Below are positions 49,201 to 59,152 of a DNA stretch of 64,000 bases, in pieces. The notes beneath the pieces were generated by a model. It saw only the letters and a program-made list of their open reading frames with translations, ran no database searches and was not told the origin of the DNA. This stretch comes from Mesorhabditis belari (lineage: Eukaryota > Nematoda > Chromadorea > Rhabditida > Rhabditidae): NCBI GenBank assembly GCA_958450365.1, contig CAUEEP010000935.1, positions 834,501 to 898,500 on the forward strand. Reading direction: 5' to 3'. A program made the position numbers and the translations under genes. Each line of letters begins with the position of its first letter. The stretch's first letter is position 1.

Positions 49201-51654
49201 CCAAGAATTTTTCAAACCCTAGAGCCTACAGGATGACACAAAAGTTTGGAGTCACCTTGTTTCTATGTTTTTCGGAGTGAAATTCTGCTTTTAAGATAAC
49301 AAAAAAACCATCCAACGCGGAGTTATAAAGGTTTATAATTATAGCAAGTTTTTGTTAAATTTAAGGCTTTTGCAAGCAAAGATCCAATCTTTTTCTTGCC
49401 AAGATATCACCAGAATCGATCCAAATGGCCTAATCGCTTGAATTTCTCTCAAAAACCATCTGAATTTTCTGAAATATTTAATTAAACATAGTCAGTCAAA
49501 AGCAATTTTATTTTTAAAACTCTTTCTAGACGAATAACAAAATTCCAGGTTGATTGAAGCTGAAAGGGAAAACTTTAGCTCTAAAAATTTGGCGAATCCT
49601 AATCGGATTTCAAGTTTTAACTGTTGTTTCAAAAAAATAGGTCTTTGTACTCGATGAGAAGATTCTGTTTTTGCGGAAAAATGTTTTCTAGATCGAAATT
49701 CATCTAGCTTTCATCTAGCTTTCAAATTTCTTAACCGTTTTTCAAAAAAATTTTCTGTTGGACCTAAAAACGTGGTGGCTTCGAACTTTTGTGTCACTAA
49801 GGTAGACTAGTGACACAAAAGTCATTATGTCTTGTATAAGTCAGTCAGGCTATGTACATGTGTCTGGTTCTAAAACTTTGCTTGACCTTATCGTGACCTT
49901 ATCCTTCTCTATGAAGCAAATCTACCATTTTGTAAGTGACTAAAGTTGAAAACTGGTAGACGCAATAGATAGAAAGATTTGAAAACTAACGAAAGCTAAC
50001 TGATCAAAACCTTAAATGAGCAGCTATTCAAAGCTATTCAAATCTTTTCACAACTTCTCCCATCCCGAATTCAGATGGTTTACTTCGTGAATGGTCAACG
50101 GGCGATCATCTCTCGGCTTTCCCTCCTTTATCCGGAATCGATTCCGATCTCTCCTCTTCATCCAATTCGTCTCCAATCCTCGCAATTGTTCTTGGTCTCT
50201 CAATTTGTTCAATTCTTCTTCTCGTCGTTCTTTTCATCGTTTGTATTCTCAAAAAGAGAAGAGAAGATGCAAAACAACCGGTCAGTTTTCGAATTATATT
50301 TTTAAAATCTATATGTCGTAGCCGATTAAGGATTTCAGCCGAAGAAGTCTCAGACTTCTTCGGCTAGTCGATTAAGTCTCAAAAATGAAATCTTGAGTTA
50401 TGTATGGACTCAAATCAACACCACAAACTCATGCTCTCTAAAAGGCGCTTAAAAGCTAAAAACGCATTCTAAAGAGTGCGCATTTTATCATACTGTAACC
50501 AAAGGCTATGAAAGGGCCCTTTTCGCCATTTTCTATCTGATTCGTCATTTATTTGAAATAGAATTGTTTGTTTTTGTAAGTCAATTTGACTCCTTTGTTG
50601 GATCATCGATAAAACTTATTTACCACTAATCTGTTTATAATCGAACATAACCCCTTATTTCAATCCTATTTTTTCTTTTTGTTACTGTGCATTTTTTGTT
50701 TAAGCTACACTAATTTCTGTTGATCGTTAACCGGCCAAAGAGCTCCTCGTTCTTGACGACTTTCTTGGGTTTGTCCAAATTGCCTTTGATCCCATGATTG
50801 TAAAGCACCTCTTGATTCAATTCGTATCGAAGAGAGAATAGCACTACAAGTTTTTAGTTTTTAGCACCTTTTAGAGAGCTTTTAGAGAGCGTTTTTAGCT
50901 TTTAAGCGCCTTTTTGAGAGCTTGAGTTTGTGGTATTGACTTGAGTCATAGATTTCATTTTTTAGACTTAATCGGCTAGCCGAAGAAGTCTGAGACTTCT
51001 TCGGCTGAAATCCTTAATCGGCTACGACATATACAAAATCTCTTTCAGAAGCTTCAATCAAAAGTTCAATTGTCATCGTGTCGTAATCACGGTTCATTGC
51101 CGCATTTGGCTGATTCATTCGAGAAACGACGAAGAGATACCGATACGGATGGACAAAGCGAATCACTTCTATCAACAACGTGAGTCGATTAGTTTTTAAG
51201 CATCAGACAAGTTGTAACGTTCGAGTTTCAAGATTCTTTTCAGTCTAAACACCAATCATCGAGTTCTCTAGGTAAACTTTGAGAAAATGAAAATTCTGTT
51301 TCGAGAAAACCCAATCGTTGTACAGTGATTAACCCCAGAAAGCTTACATTAACACAAATCTGAAAAAAATTAAATGTTGACTAGATGACTAGAGACTAAA
51401 TGACTAGAGACTAGATGACTAGAGACTAGATGACTAGATGACTAGAGACTGGATGACTAGATGACTAGATGACTAGATGACTAGATGTTGTACTTGTTTT
51501 CAATCTATTCTTATAGATGGCAATTGTCGTCTATTGAAGTATCGAGCTTTGAGTTCATTTCTCGAATTTCAGTTCCGAATCCTCAGCTGGAATGTCCCAA
51601 ACGTCAACTCATTCGGAGGCTCATCTTCTTTATAAACCCAATTATCGAGTCTAA
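31201..51654 (+). CDS. crm-1: CRIM1 homologue (cysteine-rich transmembrane BMP regulator)
   Basis: 28 phase-consistent exons encode 940 residues: 31201-31308, 31827-31907, 35648-35756, 41966-42108, 42165-42276, 42461-42519, 42615-42697, 43834-43894, 43940-44011, 45008-45076, 45603-45663, 45750-45879, 46092-46198, 46328-46404, 46489-46583, 47150-47295, 47340-47405, 47605-47696, 47789-47861, 47910-48054, 48136-48237, 48565-48662, 48709-48834, 48878-48979, 49044-49130, 50075-50280, 51049-51179, 51573-51654. Order: signal peptide, IGFBP-like domain (37-99), atypical CC-rich region (100-276), two VWC (277-398), antistasin-like repeats (405-505), four VWC (525-800), a membrane helix (about 836-858) and a Ser/Thr-rich tail. 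This is the CRIM1 plan. CRIM1/CRM-1 modulates BMP signalling at the cell surface. A candidate AATAAA lies at 52309. Confidence 0.95.
31560..31735. repeat. GTACTAGCTATT minisatellite
   Basis: 12-bp tandem units, GTACTAGCTATT or GTACTAGCTACT, in CRIM1 intron 1. It begins beside a CGTAAATACTCTAATAG MITE end. Confidence 0.9.
33600..34065. repeat. Tandem interspersed repeat (TGAATATCTTTA family)
   Basis: Several direct copies of a block with TTTGAAGGGAATTTGTCAC and ATCATTTAAACAGCTGAATA in CRIM1 intron 2. A single copy lies at 1845-2030. Confidence 0.75.
34498..34610. repeat. AGCCTAGCTTAC minisatellite
   Basis: Tandem mix of AGCCTAGCTTAC and AGCCTATAGCC units in CRIM1 intron 2. Confidence 0.9.
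35255..35560. repeat. About 21-bp minisatellite
   Basis: Degenerate units around GGAACCAAATCTGTAGAGAA, ending about 85 bp before CRIM1 exon 3. Confidence 0.85.
36085..36540. mobile_element. MITE, CCGTAAATACTGTAATAGTA family
   Basis: Inverted ends TACCGTAAATACTGTAATAG and CTATTACAGTATTTACAGTA, with arms containing GTGTTGCGTAGTCTAGCTTT. A nested second left end (36242-36320) suggests an internal duplication. Close relative at 42770-43042. Confidence 0.82.
36960..37145. repeat. AACAATTTTAAAC minisatellite
   Basis: About 14-bp AT-rich units (AACAACAATTTTAA) in CRIM1 intron 3. Confidence 0.85.
38055..38420. repeat. 19/20-bp minisatellite
   Basis: First eleven or so units ACATCATCAAGATCTTTCC (19 bp), then ACATCATCAAGAAATCATCC (20 bp) units. 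The His/Ile/Ser frames are artefacts. Confidence 0.93.
39037..39537. mobile_element. MITE, CTCTAATAT/ACGGTAA family
   Basis: Ends ACCGTAAATACTCTAATA and TATTAGAGTTTTTACGGTAA. Arms share GCGCGCTTAGGTATCAAATT and AGTAGAGAGGATGGGTGATT in inverse. CRIM1 intron 3. Confidence 0.82.
39601..39813 (+). mobile_element. tRNA-derived SINE
   Basis: The head carries GGGGCAGTCGTGAGCGCGCT (A-box region) and CGGGTTCGATTCCC (B-box). The tail is CAGACAGACAGACACTGCTC then TTTTATATATAGTAG. The same architecture, inverted, is at 45117-45337. No stable full cloverleaf is obvious. Confidence 0.75.
40631..40852. mobile_element. MITE, TCTCTAATAGTGGTGCACC family
   Basis: Ends CCGTTTTTTCTCTAATAG and CTATTAGAGAAAATACGG. 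A second copy lies at 40968-41188 and an inverted third at 44756-44972. Confidence 0.85.
40968..41455. repeat. Left copy of a 490-bp inverted repeat around CRIM1 exons 4-9
   Basis: Consists of the TCTCTAATAG MITE (40968-41188) plus about 265 bp (ATCATTTAGGCATTGATAAC, TTATTAGTAAGGGGTACTGC, AGGATAGTACTAAAGC-type blocks). The whole is repeated inverted at 44480-44975. Confidence 0.88.
42770..43042. mobile_element. MITE, CCGTAAATACTGTAATA family
   Basis: Ends ACCGTAAATACTGTAATA and ATATTACAGTATTTACGGTA. Arms share AAAAATAGCTGAGATTCAGG-type sequence with 36085-36540. CRIM1 intron 7. Confidence 0.85.
44097..44335. mobile_element. Tc1-like palindromic MITE
   Basis: Inverted arms ACTGGACAATGAAATATGAT and TTTCGCGCG..GTAACTCCCTTGTC, with about 80 bp each. 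A near-identical element sits in the ABCD4 gene at 61637-61872. Ends resemble Tc1-type CAGT..TGG termini. Confidence 0.82.
44480..44975. repeat. Right copy of the 490-bp inverted repeat
   Basis: Inverse of 40968-41455. Ends within CRIM1 intron 9, about 30 bp before exon 10. Confidence 0.88.
45117..45337 (-). mobile_element. tRNA-derived SINE
   Basis: Minus strand: head GTGGCGCAGTCGGGAGCGTG, then CCGGGTTCGACTCCCGG, a 110-bp body, and tail CAGACGGACAGACTCTTTTA. Homologous to 39601-39813. CRIM1 intron 10. Confidence 0.75.
45449..45512 (+). repeat. Second tRNA-like sequence
   Basis: TATAGCTCAGTGGTAGAGG (A-box type) and GAGGGTTCGACTCCC (B-box type) at tRNA spacing. The acceptor stem does not pair properly, so it is a SINE head or tRNA pseudogene. 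A relative with an inserted minisatellite is at 63346-63540. Confidence 0.5.
46775..47045. mobile_element. Foldback element in CRIM1 intron 15
   Basis: Arms with CCGAGAAAGTCCTGG / CCAGGATTTTCTCGG and GTGGTAAAACTACCGTA / TACGGTAGTTTTACCAC, ending at TTTTAAATTTGAC. Confidence 0.82.
48299..48537. mobile_element. Foldback element in CRIM1 intron 21
   Basis: Near-palindrome with CCATGTTAA-type ends (CATGTTAATTCCGCCCC against GGGGCGGAGTTAACATG) and arms containing TTGCCGTTGGCAATCTACG. Confidence 0.85.
49225..49798. mobile_element. Mariner/Tc-type non-autonomous element
   Basis: Terminal inverted repeats GATGACACAAAAGTTTGGAG and GCTTCGAACTTTTGTGTCAC enclose about 570 bp without a transposase frame. 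CRIM1 intron 25. Confidence 0.7.
50312..51035. mobile_element. 720-bp element with 155-bp terminal inverted repeats
   Basis: Ends ATGTCGTAGCCGATTAAGG and CCTTAATCGGCTACGACAT. Within each end is a second hairpin, GCCGAAGAAGTCTCAGACTT. The interior has no clear transposase. It fills CRIM1 intron 26 between the membrane-helix exon and the tail exon. Confidence 0.88.
51374..51486. repeat. GACTAGATGACTA minisatellite
   Basis: Mix of GACTAGATGACTAGA-type units in the last CRIM1 intron. Confidence 0.9.
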
Positions 51655-52939
51655 CGGTAAAGAGTACTATAAAAAAAGCTACCGTTCTCTCGATCCTGTA
51701 AACCCTGGGAAAAGTGAGAAAAGAGTTTCTTTTATTTGAAACTCTTTCTTTCTATCTAATAATATGAGAAAAGCCAGGTATCACCAAAAATTGTGCAATT
51801 ATTTTTAAAAAAATTCCGCTTGCTAGTCTTTTTTTTTCGTTAGCCGGTGCCCCATTAAGTCATTTACTCTTTTTCATCTACAAAAACAAAAAACCAAAAC
51901 TATCAATCCGCATTTCCCAATTTTTCTCATTCATTTCTCTGTTTGTGCATATACACGCAATATTTGCATGATAGCTCTCTCCCTCTCCCTCTCTCTCTCT
52001 CCCCCTCCTAAACGTATTATCTGCTAATTGTTTATCGTTTCGCTTTTCTACGCAGATTTTTTTACCTATTCGAAAAACGCAAAATTGTGATTCTGGACAA
52101 AAATCACCATCTATACTAGCAAGTATACGTTAAGTGTACTGTAGATGTATATCATCTGAGTCAGCTCCATAAATATAAAAGTGTCCCTGGTTACGGTGCT
52201 GCTTCAGCTAAAGTAAGCCGCTTGGTGGTTTTTGTTCGAATCCTCTTTCCCTCCTCCCATCTATCACTCTCATTTCACGTACCGGTTTCCCCCTTCACTC
52301 TCTCGACAAATAAAAAAAGCCCATAGCAATTCACATCTAAGCAATTTGTACAAATTTCACTTTGGTTGTTTCCCATTTAACCTTTTCGCTTCATCGTTCT
52401 TCCTCAAATGAGCTTTGTGTTAAAAAAGTGCATATTTCATTGTACAATATGTTCTCGTAATTTTGGATAAAGAAACGAATATCAGTTTCTATGACAAAAG
52501 TTTCCGTTTCTTTACTCAATTCATTTTCATTTCTACTCTTAAAGACCCACAAATTTCATAAACTAAAATAGAATCGGCTGAGCTTTATCATGACGGGTGT
52601 GGCCGATTTTTTTCTCAATATCGTCTCGGAAATCGACAAAAATCTAAAGATGCAATAACCGTTTGCATCCCCTCAAAAAGAAAATCTATAAATTATTTTC
52701 ACCTCAGTTTTTGTGCGTAAAACTTTGTGTACAGTTCTTGTACTTGATTGGATAATAAACACTTTATAAAAAGCAACAACTGAGATCAAGTAACAACTGT
52801 AAAATGTGCTATAAAACTGAAACAAGTACATAGGGTACATTTAATTTGGAAAGCAAAAATGGCCTATTACAGAAAATAAATTTGACTAGTACATCCAAAA
52901 GACTATTAAATGATAAAGAATGCAAAAACTGTCTAACAG
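51655..52939. other. Convergent intergenic region / CRIM1 3' UTR
   Basis: No further coding exons recognised. Candidate plus-strand AATAAA signals lie at 52309-52314 and about 52750. A TCTCTCCC pyrimidine run is at 51976-52005. It separates the convergent CRIM1 and polyprenol reductase genes. Confidence 0.55.
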
Positions 52940-54350
52940 CTATAAAACATACGGAATGATGGCTCGACGTTCCGGTGGGTAATTTTTGAAATTCGCTTTG
53001 TACCATCTATGTGTGATCATCGCAGCAAACATCTGGTTGACGCATACAAACATCACTAGCATCTAAAATAAACATCACTCGGAGTTAAAATAACTAGTTA
53101 ATATGAAAGAGTAATCCAAAAACGATAAAAATTGTTAATTTTTCTAATGTAAAGAAATGACCAAAAATAACATTCACTCATTTTTTTTAACTTACTTTAA
53201 ACGTGACTGCGTGAACTCCAAGAACGAGCCACAAACCCAGGTAGATAAGGACTTCGAAGGTGAAGTGAGGCGAAGAAACGTAGTCGAACCATCCACCTCG
53301 GTATACGCAATGACCATAGTTGTGTACCAATCCTAAGAAATATAGTTGATACAATTAACTAAACGATCAGTTAAACTCAAGTAAGATTGAACTCAAAATA
53401 CCTGTGGCTCCGCGTCGTGCTGAAGCAAGCCGATGAGCGATCGAATTTTGTTGCCAATTGCAAAAAAGGAAAATCACTACACCAGCCCACTGAGTGATTG
53501 TGATCTCCAAAAAATCGAAGTTGAGAGACGTCACTAAAGTTGTCAGTTATAATGGAAGAACCTGAATCCAGTGCTTACTTTTACGCGTTGAAGCAATGCC
53601 AATCATTTCCGACACAACTGTTAACGGCAAAACAATGTAGTGGGTGATTCCAATCACGTAATGAGCAACGTTCATGGTAGCGTTTGAGAAAATTGACACA
53701 AAAAGCGATTCCTGACACCTAAATACTTCAATTCGAATGAAACCCAACAAATAAAAATAACCTGCGAGTGACGTGGATCATAATTAATATTAAGGCCAAC
53801 ATTCCGGTCGTCCAACTATCTAAATTGAAATAGTGAGAACCAAAAAATTCGCTAATAAAGAAAGTTCTTAAAATATACAAATTAACGTACAATGCGGTTT
53901 AGTCCTCGTGAGTACTGCCAGAGCATTTGTTTGCCATTTTGTCGGTGATGTATCTGCAATTTTCGATAAAAACAGTTAGCCCAAAATGTTTGTACATCCA
54001 TATGACACGGCGAGCGCGTATTCGAGCCAGAATCCTGTCCATATCACTGCCAAAATGTAGAAGTGGGTGAACCATCTGAAAATATCACACATAAGTAATC
54101 TAAGCCTGACTGTATAACAAAATAATAAATGTCAATGTGAAGCTACTTGATTCAAGCGACAATAAAACTCTTACCGTTTTGGTACCGAAACTCGTTGAAC
54201 GAGTGGCATTGAATCCCCCGCTGGAGTCGTTTTCCCATAAAGCGTAAGTCCGGAGACAATCGATGGCGTACTCGGAAACCACAAAATCATCGTGCAGGCT
54301 ACCGAAAGAGCTCCAGTAACCAGCAACAAATAGCAAGAGATCAAATCCAT
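52940..54350 (-). CDS. SRD5A3-type polyprenol reductase
   Basis: Eight phase-consistent exons: 54350-54175, 54075-53996, 53953-53891, 53819-53762, 53718-53579, 53533-53402, 53332-53196, 53062-52940 (302 residues; human SRD5A3 has 318). It is a multi-pass membrane protein. Family marks are [59 protein letters not shown] and the C-terminal [20 protein letters not shown]. These fit the steroid 5-alpha-reductase family and specifically SRD5A3, which reduces polyprenol to dolichol in the ER for N-glycosylation. Acceptor-like TTTTTAG abuts the ATG, as for a spliced-leader site. It faces CRIM1; from memory the C. elegans crm-1 and polyprenol reductase genes are also neighbours (B0024 cosmid), which would be conserved linkage. 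Confidence 0.9.
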
Positions 54351-55561
54351 CTAAAAATCAAATCATTATGACCGCAAAAAAATAGTAACAAAGAAATAAA
54401 TCAATTCATCTGAGGCTATCTATCTTCAAAGATCTCAGAAATCCTAGTGCTTCAAAGACAAGAGAATCTCTTTTCTTTAGGGGCTCAATTTGAAATGCAA
54501 ACATTGGGAGTCGCACCCACAAGACGCGTCTAAACACGCCGCCTTTTCGATTTTCTCTTTTCAAGGTGGCACTAAAATTTTGCCCCATTAACGAAAAGGT
54601 AGTAGAAAAAAATAAGCACCTAGCTAGACGGAGGTTTTTCTTATTTATATGTGATTAAACCAATAATCCAACTTTTCGGGGAGAAACAGCCAATTCAAAG
54701 TTGAGATAGAAAAGAAGACAAATCGCTCAGCCAAAGCAAGGTCAATGGGCCAAAAGAGGGGGTGCCGGGGACTGTGTATGAGAGAAAACGGGGGAAAACA
54801 TGGCAACAAATCGAGAAGGGGGACTGCATAGCTTAGCAAATGGAAATGGGGGAAACCCCGCCCGAAAAGAGAGGGGAAATGAAATGATGCAGAAAGAGCG
54901 ACACACTCAAAACATCATTCACATGTGGCATGAAGAGAAAGAGATTCCTCAAATGTGGCCAAACCTTGAAATTAAGCTATTTTGATATTGGAAATGCTAG
55001 AGGAGCCGAGAAACGAATATCGATCAACCGCCCAGTGTTTCTAAACGAATTCGAGAAATGTCAACAATGTTGACGAAGTGATTAACCGCCTTTAACACAA
55101 CAAATTTTAGTTTCTTCTGACAGAGAATAACAATAAATTTTACAAATTACACGAATCTATTCGAGACTTTCAGGGCAAACGCTAGAATACGTTTTCACTA
55201 ACCAAATATTGATTTGCGTGATAAGGCGGGGAGAAAGTTTGAAAAACGTGAAATCCCACAAGTATGAGGAACAAATATGTGAAAGACTCATCCTATTTCT
55301 CAGAGAACTAAACATCGAAGTGGCTGGCAAAAGAAAAGGGCCTCAAAAAAGTGCAGCCTCTGTAAATAGAAGCCCGTCAAATACATACTACGCCAAAAAA
55401 ACTCCCACGTCAACGATGCCCATTAAGCTCGAAAACCTAACCAGCACATTGTTTGTTTCTGAGAAACCACTTGCGAGAATAAGCAAATGCGATTAACCAA
55501 AAACATAAATACAACAATTTATTGGCAACAAAAAGAACGTCAACAAGGCGGCTTCATTGAT
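54351..55561. other. Intergenic region between polyprenol reductase and rps-29
   Basis: About 1.2 kb with only unsupported frames (one of 95 codons on plus at 55209). The minus-strand sequence right of 55500 contains the rps-29 3' UTR. Confidence 0.5.
55518..55523 (-). terminator. Poly(A) signal of rps-29
   Basis: Minus-strand AATAAA about 40 bases past the rps-29 stop codon. Confidence 0.6.
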
Positions 55562-55838
55562 TTAGTCGAGCTTCTTGAACCCGATGTCCTTAGAGCTAGA
55601 ATGAACTTGTAAAAGCTAAACCAAAGATACTTACTATTCACGGAAACAGCGCCTGCACATGTTAATGGCGTACTTTCGAATGAGACCATGGTGATTCGAG
55701 CAGACTAAAATTTCTATTCCGTGCTAAGTTGCAGAAATTAAATAAAAAGGTGGTCAATCAAACTTGCTTACCTCGGCAGGTCCGGGATCCTGGTCCGTAT
55801 TTGCGAGGATGAGAGTTCCAAAGCTCAGCGAAGCCCAT
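55562..55838 (-). CDS. rps-29: Small ribosomal subunit protein S29 (uS14)
   Basis: Three exons: 55838-55772, 55704-55635, 55595-55562, giving 56 residues, the same as human RPS29. The sequence reads [19 protein letters not shown], then [15 protein letters not shown] and [20 protein letters not shown]. The four cysteines (C-x2-C ... C-x2-C) form the zinc site. It is a 40S ribosomal subunit protein. A TTTTAG acceptor 12 bases before the ATG suggests trans-splicing. It lies 480 bp downstream of eRF3 on the same strand, so the two could be co-transcribed. Confidence 0.97.
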
Positions 55839-56320
55839 GATTAGTGTAACCTAAAACCCCACATAACCAAAGTCAATGACAGAAAAACTCAGTACTTAAA
55901 ATTCTAAAAAAGTAGGAAAATGGTAAAATGACCAAATTCTCACTACGAAACAAATATTGAAAATTTTATTTAAAACAGTCAAACGAGAAAACACAACAAA
56001 CCCAAAGAAAACAGCTGAAAATTCTCGACCAATCATAAAAATTCAAGACTCTTGATCATTGATATTGATAAAATTGCCGTAGCTTACTTATTAGGAAGAA
56101 CAAATCACTTCACCGCGCTATGAACAATAGTCATCACAATAACTTAGCCTTTAATGAGATTTGTAATGAAACAAATTACACCAAGAAACCAACTAAAGGC
56201 GATAAAGAGGCAATTAATAAATAACAATGGAAAATTTTAATGGTGCAAATGTGATAAAGAGAGACATATGAACAAACACTTGTGGAATCAATGATTATAC
56301 CAGATTTAGGTCGAAACTTC

Positions 56321-58794
56321 TTACTCGACAACTTTGAGCACCTTGCCGATAGCGAGCGTTTTTCCTTCATCGCGAAGTGTAAAGCTAAAAAACGAAATTT
56401 CAAACCAGAAATCTTTAAACTAACCGTCCTAATTGCGGCAATTCCTTAAACGGCTCTAAGCAGAACGGCTCAGGGCTTTCGAAGCGGATTATGCATTTGT
56501 CATCTTGTTTCACAAACTTGGCTCGTTTCTTTTCGCCTGTTTTCTTGTCAATGGTAGCAATGATGAGCTAAATGCAAATAAAACCCGGACCATAAGATGA
56601 CAATTTACCTTCACGCTGACCTCTTCGACGGCAGATTGGATATGGAGCACACAAGAATATCCAGGGGCAATGATTGATTTATAGTCCATAACAACAACCT
56701 AAAAAAATTTTTTACCGGATTAGTAACATTTTTCTACTTCAGCATCAAAGATTCGTCCGACTTTTACTGGAGCATCGGGCGATGAAAGGATAAACCCAGA
56801 TTGGAGATCACTTTCCTCGACACCCTATAAAGTCTTAATGTAAACTAAAATAATTTTAAAACAACCTTGAGTTTTAGCTTTACATTGTCGCCAGCTGCCA
56901 CTTTGTCAACTTCAGCGTCATCACACCAACACTGCGTTATTTGAACCAAGGTCTAAATCATTTTTTTCTAGAATAGAATTAAAGATTCAACCTTGTTAGG
57001 ACTCAACAATAGTGTTTGATTCTTCTCAATCACTCCAGATTCCATTTTTCCAAATGCAATCGTTCCCATTTCCTAAACAAAAAATTTCGAAGATCTTACT
57101 AAACAAACTAACCGAGTATTTGTCAGTAATTATACAACGAACAGGTCCTTCAAAGTCGCGATTGATTGAGGCAATCTGATGGTCGATGTACTCGATAAAG
57201 CAGGGTCCACTAAATTTCCATTTTCTTGAAAGTCTCTATAGATATATACTTACCCGTACCAGCCACCTTTGGTTGAATCGCTTGGACGATCTTTGATAAA
57301 ATCTCCCGTTAATCCTGAACAACTTATTGAATATCTCACTACAAAAGCGCACCTGATACTGGGATGTAGGTAATATCTGTCTTTGGGTTGAATCCACACT
57401 TCTTTAAATAGGGAGTCAACTTGCTTTGTATTTCGTCCCACCTAGCAATACAATAGAAGCGTCAACACTACAAATTTTACCTTCCTTGATCCCATTCCAC
57501 TGTTGGGTCATCCATTTTGTTTACTAAGATGATCAAGTGTCTGACACCTAAACAATAATTTTAATATTTTAAAAAAGAAGTAAACATACCAGCAGTTTTA
57601 ACAAGGAGAGCATGCTCTCGTGTTTGCCCTCCACGATCAAATCCGGTTTCGAATTCTCCTTTACGAGCAGAAATTACCTAAACGTTCATTTACACTTAAA
57701 GGAATTTCATTACGGTTCGTGTTTAAAAATTAATACAAAATCAATTTTACCAAAACAGCTAGATCAGCTTGTGTGGCCCCGGTGATCATGTTTGGCACAA
57801 AAGATTTGTGGCCGGGAGCATCCAAAATGGTGAAGTGCTTACGCTCTGTTTCAAAGAAAGCACGGCCACATTCTACTGTCTAAAATAAAATAAACTTTTC
57901 AGATTCAAAAGTTTAACCGACCTTTCCTTTATCTCTTTCCTCTTCATTAGTGTCCATGCACCATGATAGGTACCTAAACATAACAGCATACTAATATTTT
58001 ACTGCTTTATTTTACCAGCTTTCTCGTCCTTTTTCTTTTGCATCTCTTTCATATTTTTCAAGTGTCCTCTTGTCAACCATTCCAGTCTAAGAAAAAGATA
58101 CTTTTTAATACTAAAATCAGTCCCGCACCTGAAACATGATTTGACCACCAATTGTAGATTTTCCTGCATCGACGTGTCCAATAAACACAAGGTTGACGTG
58201 TTCTTTACGCGATTTTGCTAAAATGAATATTTAAAATCAAGAAAGAATTAAATTTACGGTCAATCGTCGCTCGCTCGAACTTGCGGTTCAATGGTGCAAC
58301 AACATCAGCAACCTCAGCTTTTTCTACTTCCTAAAGTCTTTTAATTTTATGTATTCAAGAGAAATAGATAAATGATTAAAAGTATATCACATTACCGGAA
58401 GTGGCGCTGGCTTTTCAACTGGATCACTGACGACGGCCGGTTGCGGTGCTGCTGGCGTAGTCTCAACTGGAGCCGGTACTTGGGCTGGGGTCTCTGCCGG
58501 TTCAGGCTCGGCATCCCATGCTAAATACTTTGAATTTAGAAAAGACAGATCAACTTATTGTTTTTAAAGTTTAGAAAATATTGCTTTAATCAAATGTTAA
58601 AGGCAGATAAGGAAAGTTGTTTTAATACTAACATCAATACACAGCTCAAACTTTTATCAAATATATTTATCACAAAGAACACTTTTACCTTGTTGAGGCT
58701 CAGCTGGCGGTGCTTGGTATTGCTGTCCGGGCACAAACGGTCGTGCATTTGCATTCGGCACGAAGGTGGCCGCATTCAAGTTCCACCCCGACAT
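56321..58794 (-). CDS. erfa-3: Eukaryotic peptide chain release factor eRF3 (GTPase)
   Basis: Eighteen phase-consistent exons: 58794-58689, 58520-58396, 58330-58258, 58217-58129, 58086-58016, 57973-57922, 57879-57751, 57677-57590, 57547-57481, 57441-57353, 57314-57254, 57209-57113, 57072-56992, 56952-56866, 56824-56738, 56698-56609, 56567-56425, 56384-56321 (532 residues). The N-terminal part is Pro/Ala-rich and disordered (about 1-95). The GTPase domain shows G1 GHVDAGKST, a switch region ERDKGKTVECG, G3 DAPGHKSF, G4 NKMDD and G5-type ISAR, followed by two beta-barrel domains ending [19 protein letters not shown]. It binds eRF1 and couples GTP hydrolysis to stop-codon termination. CTTTACAG lies one base before the ATG. 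Divergent from ABCD4. Confidence 0.97.
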
Positions 58795-59152
58795 CCTGTA
58801 AAGAAATGCTTATTAAAATCATGCCAGAAAAAATGAATGAAAATGAAAAATGAAACATGAAAATGAAAAATGAAACATGAAAATGAAAAATGAAACATGA
58901 AAATGAAAAATGAAACATGAAAATGAAAAGAAAACATAGAGTAAAATTGCACAAAACAGGCCAGTTGTGCAATTACGCCCAAGAACACAAAAACGAAGCA
59001 CTCCACTGAAAAGACGCGAGAGGGTCGTACTAAAGTGTGGGTCGTAGTCCAGCACAACCACTACTAAAAAAGATTCAAAGCGCGATTCGCATTAAGGCTA
59101 ATGAATTCTCTGAATCGATAGCTTATTTCAAACTAGACAACGAAAAGCGAGG
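58795..59152. promoter_or_regulatory. Divergent promoter region eRF3 / ABCD4
   Basis: Only 358 bp separate the two start codons, so both promoters must lie here or overlap flanking sequence. It holds a 20-bp tandem repeat (58838-58930). No TATA box was identified. Confidence 0.5.
58838..58930. repeat. 20-bp tandem repeat
   Basis: About four and a half copies of AAAATGAAAAATGAAACATG just upstream of eRF3. The Phe/His/Ser frames on minus are artefacts. Confidence 0.93.

Noticed and set aside
51509..51739. Alternative last exon of CRIM1 from 51525 (ending VSFI)
   Set aside because: The acceptor at 51572 gives a Ser/Thr-rich tail with correct phase; the other version has more bulky, unrelated sequence. 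It could still be a minor isoform.
55209..55496. 95-codon plus-strand frame
   Set aside because: No domain, no splice partners, and it is antisense to the rps-29 downstream region; probably chance.
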